This document shows positions 59,540-64,000 of a stretch of DNA of 64,000 bases, piece after piece. Both the position numbers and the translations under genes were made by a program. Source of the DNA: an uncultured Pelagibacteraceae bacterium (GTDB lineage Bacteria; Pseudomonadota; Alphaproteobacteria; Pelagibacterales; Pelagibacteraceae); assembly GCA_902611405.1 (NCBI GenBank), contig CACLZL010000003.1:1-64000 (forward strand), in the 5' to 3' direction. Position 1 is the first letter of the stretch; each line of letters begins with the position of its first letter. The notes under the pieces are model-generated. The model did not search any database and had not been told where the DNA came from. It saw only the letters and a program-made list of their open reading frames with translations.

Positions 59540-60901
59540 TTAAGCAATTTTTGGAAGATCTTCTAAAGCTTTATCCATACTTCCTTTATCAAACTTATCT
59601 TCCGCTAAGCTTCCTTCGAAGTAATCTCCATATGCTTTCATGTCAAAATGACCATGGCCACATAAATTGAATAATATTGTTTTAGACTCTCCATTTTTTT
59701 TACACTCTAAAGCAGCATCAATAGCGCCCCTAACAGCATGTGTCGCTTCAGGTGCTGGAACTATACCTTCTGTCCTTGCAAAATTTACTCCAGCTTCAAA
59801 ACATTCTTTTTGGCCATATGCTTTTGCTTCTAGAGCATTAATTTCCTTTAGGTGACTAACTAACGGAGCCATACCATGATATCTTAAACCTCCTGAATGT
59901 GTAGCTGGAGGAATAAATTGTGACCCAAGTGTATGCATTTTTACTAAAGGTGTTAATTTACCAGTATCACCAAAATCATATACATATTTTCCCTCAGTCA
60001 ATGTAGGGCATGACTTAGGTTCACATGCTATAACTCTTGTCTTTTTTCCCTCTCTAAAATTTTTTCCTAAAAAAGGATTAGCTAATCCTGAAAAATTACT
60101 TCCACCACCTGTGCAACCAACTAAAATATCTGGATAATCATCAGCCATTTCCATTTGAAGTAGCGCTTCATTACCCACAATAGTTTGATGCATTAACACG
60201 TGATTTAAAACACTTCCTAATGCATATTTTGTATCTGGATTTTTTGCAGCCATTTCTACAGCTTCTGAGATTGCTATACCTAAACTTCCTGTATTGTCTG
60301 GATCTTTTGCTAAAATTGCTTTCCCACTATCTGTTTCATTAGATGGACTAGCTACACATCTAGCACCATAAGTTTGCATTACAAGTTTTCGGTATGGTTT
60401 TTGTTCAAAACTAACCTTAACCATGTAAACATCTAATTCAATGCCAAACAATTTACATGCAAATGCTAGAGAAGTTCCCCATTGTCCTGCACCTGTTTCC
60501 GTAGTTATTTTTTTCGTTCCTTCTTCTTTATTATAAAATGCTTGAGCGACCGCTGTATTTGGTTTGTGACTACCAGATGGGCTTACTCCTTCGTACTTAT
60601 AATAAATTTTTGCTGGTGTATCTAAATGTTTTTCTAATGCTCTAGCTCTATATAATGGTGATGGTCTCCATTTTTTATAAATTTCTCGCACAGGCTCTGG
60701 TATTTCTATTTCTCTATCTTGAGAAACTTCTTGTCCTATCAAAGCCATTGGAAACAAAGGAGCCAGATCATCTGGTCCAATCGGTTTTAAAGTACCTGGA
60801 TGAAGTGGAGGTTCCATAGGTTTGGGTAAATCTGCAGCAATATTATACCAAGACTTAGGCATTTTGCTTTCTTCAAGAAAATATTTAATAGTATCTGACA
60901 T
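59540..60901 (-). CDS. TrpB2-type tryptophan synthase beta-like PLP enzyme
   Basis: A 453-aa fold type II PLP protein of the TrpB2 branch. The PLP lysine is in SGSHKPNTAV (near residue 110), ETGAGQWGTSLAFACKLFG follows, and GCTGGGSNFSGLA holds the phosphate. The opening WYNIAADLPKPMEPPLHPGT is characteristic of TrpB2. No trpA partner is nearby, so it cannot form the classical complex here. TrpB2 enzymes may use free indole or act as serine deaminase. Its neighbours do not show which. Confidence 0.9.
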   Translation of the reverse strand: MSDTIKYFLEESKMPKSWYNIAADLPKPMEPPLHPGTLKPIGPDDLAPLFPMALIGQEVSQDREIEIPEPVREIYKKWRPSPLYRARALEKHLDTPAKIYYKYEGVSPSGSHKPNTAVAQAFYNKEEGTKKITTETGAGQWGTSLAFACKLFGIELDVYMVKVSFEQKPYRKLVMQTYGARCVASPSNETDSGKAILAKDPDNTGSLGIAISEAVEMAAKNPDTKYALGSVLNHVLMHQTIVGNEALLQMEMADDYPDILVGCTGGGSNFSGLANPFLGKNFREGKKTRVIACEPKSCPTLTEGKYVYDFGDTGKLTPLVKMHTLGSQFIPPATHSGGLRYHGMAPLVSHLKEINALEAKAYGQKECFEAGVNFARTEGIVPAPEATHAVRGAIDAALECKKNGESKTILFNLCGHGHFDMKAYGDYFEGSLAEDKFDKGSMDKALEDLPKIA

Positions 60902-60961
60902 TTTTTATAATCTTAATCTTGAAGATAAAATTTAGAAATTGCAAGAATAAAATTATATTAA

Positions 60962-62995
60962 CTATCTTAAAGAAGCTGCAATATTTCCACCATCTACTGT
61001 TAAGACTGCACCTGTAGTTTTTTTAGATATAGCTAAATGAAAGAAAGCTTTTGCAACATCCTCAGCCTTAACTTCATTTAAAAGTAGATTTCCTTTCATA
61101 TATTCATCTGTAGAAACTTCTCTAGCTTTCGCTCTAGATTTAATCATTCCATCATTTAATAAACCACTTCTAATTCTATCAGCATTTACTCCATTTGATC
61201 TAATGCCTAGTGATCCATAATCAACTGCATATTGTTTGCATAAACTTAATAATGCAGTTTTTGGAAGTCCATAAGGTCCAAAATTTTTTCCAGGATTTAC
61301 TGATTGTTTAGAAATATTAAACAGTAAGCATCCTTGTATATTTTGTTTTTTCATTATTTTAATAGTTTCTGAAGCACAATTTTGGTGAGAAAAAAAATTA
61401 TCTTCAAAACTTTCTCTTAAAATTTTATCATCTACTTCAGCAATAGATCCACCAACTGCTTTTCCAGCATTTGATATCAAAATATCAATACCACCATATT
61501 GTTCACTAATTTTTTTAAAAGCATTTTTCACACTTTTTTTATTTCTTACATCACAATGCAAACATAAATCTTTGATTTTATTTTGCATTTCATTTACTTT
61601 TTCGGAATCGTAATCAAGCAATACTATTTCAGCACCATAACTTTTAAAAAGTTTATAAGTAGCTGACCCAATGGCTCCAAATCCACCAGTTATAACAACA
61701 ACATTTCCTTGAAGAATTTTTTTTGCTTTTTTAATTTTAGCTTGTTCTAGAGACCAATATTCAACATCAAATAAATCTTTTTCAGGTATGAACTTATATT
61801 TTGTTGTTTCTTCAACTGATGAAATTACTTTAGCATTTGTCTCAGTTAGATCTCCAGCTATTTTAGAAGCATTTAAACTATCACCCACAGTAAATAAGCC
61901 AACGTTTTGAACTAATATTACTCTTGGCGAAGTATCTAACATTGTTTTTTTACCTTTAACCTTTTTCTTATTAGTATTGAAATACTTCACATATTTTTTT
62001 CTATAATCTTTAAAACTTTTCTCTGCTATTTTTTTAAAATCTTCAATATTTGAATTTTGTTTTGGTGTAATTACTAGTGGAAATGGTTTAACTCTTATTA
62101 CATGATCTGGAGTAGCCGTTCCAATACTTGAATACCTTTTTACGTCTTTACCATTAATAAAATAATTTAAATTTTTATTTGATCGATAATTAAGTATAAA
62201 TTTTTGATTTTGGTTTTCTGACAGCAAACCTCTTAAAATTGGAGCAACTTCATGTGGCTTAAACTTTGTATTATAATTTTTTATTTGTTTTATTTTTTTT
62301 CTTTTTAATTTTCTAATGGTTTTTTCTGCTATAGAAACATATTTAATCATTAAGTCATAAGATCTTTTAGCATCATCATCAAAAGTAAATATTCCATGGT
62401 TTAAAAGTATTAAACAATTGATATTTGGATTCTTTTTATAAACTTCGTTAATTTTTTGTGCCAAACCAAATCCAGGCATTACATAAGGTACAATACTGAC
62501 ATCAGTTCCAAATATTTTTTTACAAAGTTCTTTACCATTTGGCCTATTTGTTACATCCATGATTGCATCAGAATGGGTGTGATCAACAAATTTGAAAGGT
62601 AAAAAGGCATGTAAAAAAGTTTCTACAGATGGGTTAGGTGACTTAATATCAATCAAGTTTCTTTTTTGATATGCAACCATATCTTCATCACTTAAATATT
62701 TTTTATTTTTAAGGGCTAAAAGTGGATTTAATTTTACTGCAGGTAAACCTGCTGGTTCTATTTCAGCCATGTCCCACCCGCTTCCTTTTACACAGAGCAC
62801 ATCATAATTTTTGCCATCAATATCTTTAATTGATGTTTTTACAGAAGTATTTCCACCCCCGTGTAGAACAAGCTCTCTATTTCTTCCTAATAATCTGGTT
62901 GTATAAACTCTTAAAGCCATATCTTTTGAATGACCAAGTTTTGTATACTTTTTGATGTATTTTTTAGCTTCTAAATTTGACCAATTGTTTTTCAC
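60962..62995 (-). CDS. Bifunctional class II aldolase / short-chain dehydrogenase (RhaD-SDR type)
   Basis: A 677-aa fusion. The N-terminal class II (FucA/RhaD) aldolase covers roughly residues 1-390: GRNRELVLHGGGNTSVK, the candidate acid Glu in PSVETFLHAF, the zinc ligands in VDHTHSDAIMDV, and LLNHGIFTF. The C-terminal SDR begins near residue 430 with VVITGGFGAIGSAT and has YGLPK (Tyr/Lys) and VDGGNIA. The known members split rhamnulose-1-P into DHAP and lactaldehyde and oxidise the latter. The start is GTG. Proximity to mtnP/mtnA suggests that methylthioribulose-1-P could also be a substrate. Confidence 0.9.
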   Translation of the reverse strand: MKNNWSNLEAKKYIKKYTKLGHSKDMALRVYTTRLLGRNRELVLHGGGNTSVKTSIKDIDGKNYDVLCVKGSGWDMAEIEPAGLPAVKLNPLLALKNKKYLSDEDMVAYQKRNLIDIKSPNPSVETFLHAFLPFKFVDHTHSDAIMDVTNRPNGKELCKKIFGTDVSIVPYVMPGFGLAQKINEVYKKNPNINCLILLNHGIFTFDDDAKRSYDLMIKYVSIAEKTIRKLKRKKIKQIKNYNTKFKPHEVAPILRGLLSENQNQKFILNYRSNKNLNYFINGKDVKRYSSIGTATPDHVIRVKPFPLVITPKQNSNIEDFKKIAEKSFKDYRKKYVKYFNTNKKKVKGKKTMLDTSPRVILVQNVGLFTVGDSLNASKIAGDLTETNAKVISSVEETTKYKFIPEKDLFDVEYWSLEQAKIKKAKKILQGNVVVITGGFGAIGSATYKLFKSYGAEIVLLDYDSEKVNEMQNKIKDLCLHCDVRNKKSVKNAFKKISEQYGGIDILISNAGKAVGGSIAEVDDKILRESFEDNFFSHQNCASETIKIMKKQNIQGCLLFNISKQSVNPGKNFGPYGLPKTALLSLCKQYAVDYGSLGIRSNGVNADRIRSGLLNDGMIKSRAKAREVSTDEYMKGNLLLNEVKAEDVAKAFFHLAISKKTTGAVLTVDGGNIAASLR

Positions 62996-63080
62996 AGTTA
63001 CAACCTCAGCGAAGTATTATAATAGTTTTTTGTTTGAAAGAAGCAAAAAATTTGATTAGTAAGGATTCATCAAACATATT

Positions 63081-64000
63081 ATGACGAAAGTTGGTGAACA
63101 TATTACTCTAGATATAATTGGAACCACTAAAGAGTATGATCCATCCATATTTGAAAAAGTAATTCATGATATTGCAAAAGCTGCAAAAGTAACAATTTTA
63201 AATATATCTAAATATAAATTTGAACCTCAAGGTTTTACAATTCTTGCTTTGCTGGCTGAAAGCCATATCAGTTTTCATACTTTTCCAGAAAAAGGAATTA
63301 TTAGCTTTGATTTCTTTACTTGTGGAAAAGTAAGTCCCTCTGTTGCGATAGATATTATTAAAAAAGAGTTTGAACATGCAAGAATAGTTAAAAAAGAATT
63401 CAATAGAGATACCAAATCTCTTTATCATGACATTTATAGCTCACCAGGATTACAAAAATCATATGTAGTAAATGATGTTTTAGAGGACTTTAAATCTAAG
63501 GTAGGTCAGCACATTGAAATTTTGGATTTAGAACAGTTTGGAAAATCTTTATTTATAGATGGTGAAATACAAGTTGCTTCAACAGATGAACATTTATATA
63601 GCTCAACATTTGTTGGTTCTGGTTTAGATTTAAATAAAGACAATGAAAGAGCCGCAATAATTGGTGGTGGAGACGGTGGAGTTGCAAGAGAATGTATTTC
63701 AAAAAATTTTAACTTTATAGATTGGTATGAACTGGATCCTGAAGTAGTTGATGTTTGCAACAAACATCTTGGAGACATAGGAAAAAAAGCAACCGAGAAG
63801 AATTCTGTAAAATGTGTTTGGGGTGATGCATTTCAAAGTATTAAATCAGTAAGTGATGATAGTTATGATCATATTTTTGTAGATCTTAATGATGATCAAT
63901 TTTGTATAGATTTAGCTGCAAAAAATATGGATTCACTTGTAAGAATTTTAAAGCCAAAGGGAGTTATTACTGCACAAGTCGGTAGTCAGGATAAAAAACC
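63081..64000 (+). CDS. speDE: SpeD-SpeE fusion: S-adenosylmethionine decarboxylase / spermidine synthase (partial, C-terminus beyond the window)
   Basis: An open reading frame without a stop runs from ATG 63081 to the window end (306 codons visible). Residues 1-~125 are a class 1 AdoMet decarboxylase with the self-cleavage site LLAESHISFHTFPE; the pyruvoyl serine is S61. FDFFTCG follows. From about residue 130 the spermidine synthase fold begins: STDEHLYSSTFV, then the AdoMet loop IIGGGDGGVARE (GGGDGG at 195-200), YELDPEVVD and VDLNDDQF. One chain thus makes the aminopropyl donor and transfers it, giving spermidine and methylthioadenosine. It is divergent from the aldolase gene by 85 bp. Confidence 0.92.
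   Translation, partial: MTKVGEHITLDIIGTTKEYDPSIFEKVIHDIAKAAKVTILNISKYKFEPQGFTILALLAESHISFHTFPEKGIISFDFFTCGKVSPSVAIDIIKKEFEHARIVKKEFNRDTKSLYHDIYSSPGLQKSYVVNDVLEDFKSKVGQHIEILDLEQFGKSLFIDGEIQVASTDEHLYSSTFVGSGLDLNKDNERAAIIGGGDGGVARECISKNFNFIDWYELDPEVVDVCNKHLGDIGKKATEKNSVKCVWGDAFQSIKSVSDDSYDHIFVDLNDDQFCIDLAAKNMDSLVRILKPKGVITAQVGSQDKK

Noticed and set aside
1-64000. CRISPR arrays, insertion sequences, prophage or integrase genes
   Set aside because: No regularly spaced repeats, transposase or integrase motifs and no compositional break were seen anywhere in the window.

Overview
The window is about 30% G+C, densely packed (no gene-free stretch above about 230 bp) and rich in overlapping genes, TRAP and ABC uptake systems and small salvage pathways. 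This, with taurine, dimethylglycine and sugar-acid catabolism genes, points to a streamlined marine alphaproteobacterium of the SAR11 / Candidatus Pelagibacter type. That assignment rests on gene content and composition only. I see no rRNA, insertion sequence, prophage or CRISPR array. One tRNA is present.

Layout. (1) 1-12.5 kb: a sugar-acid cluster. After a truncated EamA transporter come divergent UxaA and IlvD/Edd dehydratases, a 2-hydroxyacid dehydrogenase, a TRAP transporter (P-Q-M), a beta-hydroxyacid dehydrogenase, an SDR, an FAH-family hydrolase, an enolase-superfamily dehydratase and an SMP-30 lactonase. The last four match the enzyme classes of the non-phosphorylating L-fuconate-type route to pyruvate and lactate. 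(2) 12.5-19.4 kb: PEP carboxylase, CcdA, a flavin oxidoreductase, a GBBH/TauD-like dioxygenase, an IMPase-family phosphatase, DUF924 and DUF952. (3) 19.4-23.2 kb, minus strand: an SMR-DUF2798-SMR membrane set, then a run of seven small genes (DsbA-like isomerase, SnoaL-like, GYD-like, cupin, an unknown ABM-like protein, two secreted unknowns). (4) 23.3-32.7 kb: cysE-cysK, VOC and LysE proteins, and a carbohydrate ABC importer ending in a GH63-like hydrolase. (5) 32.7-43.9 kb: a HisD-family dehydrogenase with phosphotransacetylase, a BASS transporter, a regulator with two HTH domains, a catabolic ALDH-epoxide hydrolase-Ldh set and a second TRAP system (P-M-Q). (6) 44-50.4 kb: taurine uptake (tauABC, with a giant TauC), taurine-pyruvate aminotransferase and alanine dehydrogenase. 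(7) 50.4-64 kb: GalE, a dimethylglycine/sarcosine dehydrogenase, tRNA-Met, purine salvage (PRTase, guaC, apt), MTA salvage (mtnP, mtnA), DUF1015, a TrpB2-type protein, a bifunctional aldolase/SDR and, at the right edge, a SpeD-SpeE fusion that remains open at the window end.

How parts connect. SpeDE makes spermidine and releases methylthioadenosine. MtnP splits this into adenine (salvaged by Apt) and MTR-1-P (isomerised by MtnA). The neighbouring class II aldolase/SDR is a candidate for the next step. Taurine enters by TauABC; Tpa and Ald convert it to sulfoacetaldehyde and recycle alanine. The Pta at 34 kb could use the acetyl phosphate that an Xsc enzyme encoded elsewhere would produce.

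Regulatory themes. All four solute-binding-protein genes are followed by an RNA hairpin before the next transporter gene. All ten convergent gene pairs abut or overlap at their 3' ends. Clear Shine-Dalgarno sequences concentrate on the binding proteins and the small secreted/cupin genes. Two near-identical-in-layout mini membrane proteins (65 and 69 aa) form an unrecognised paralogous pair.
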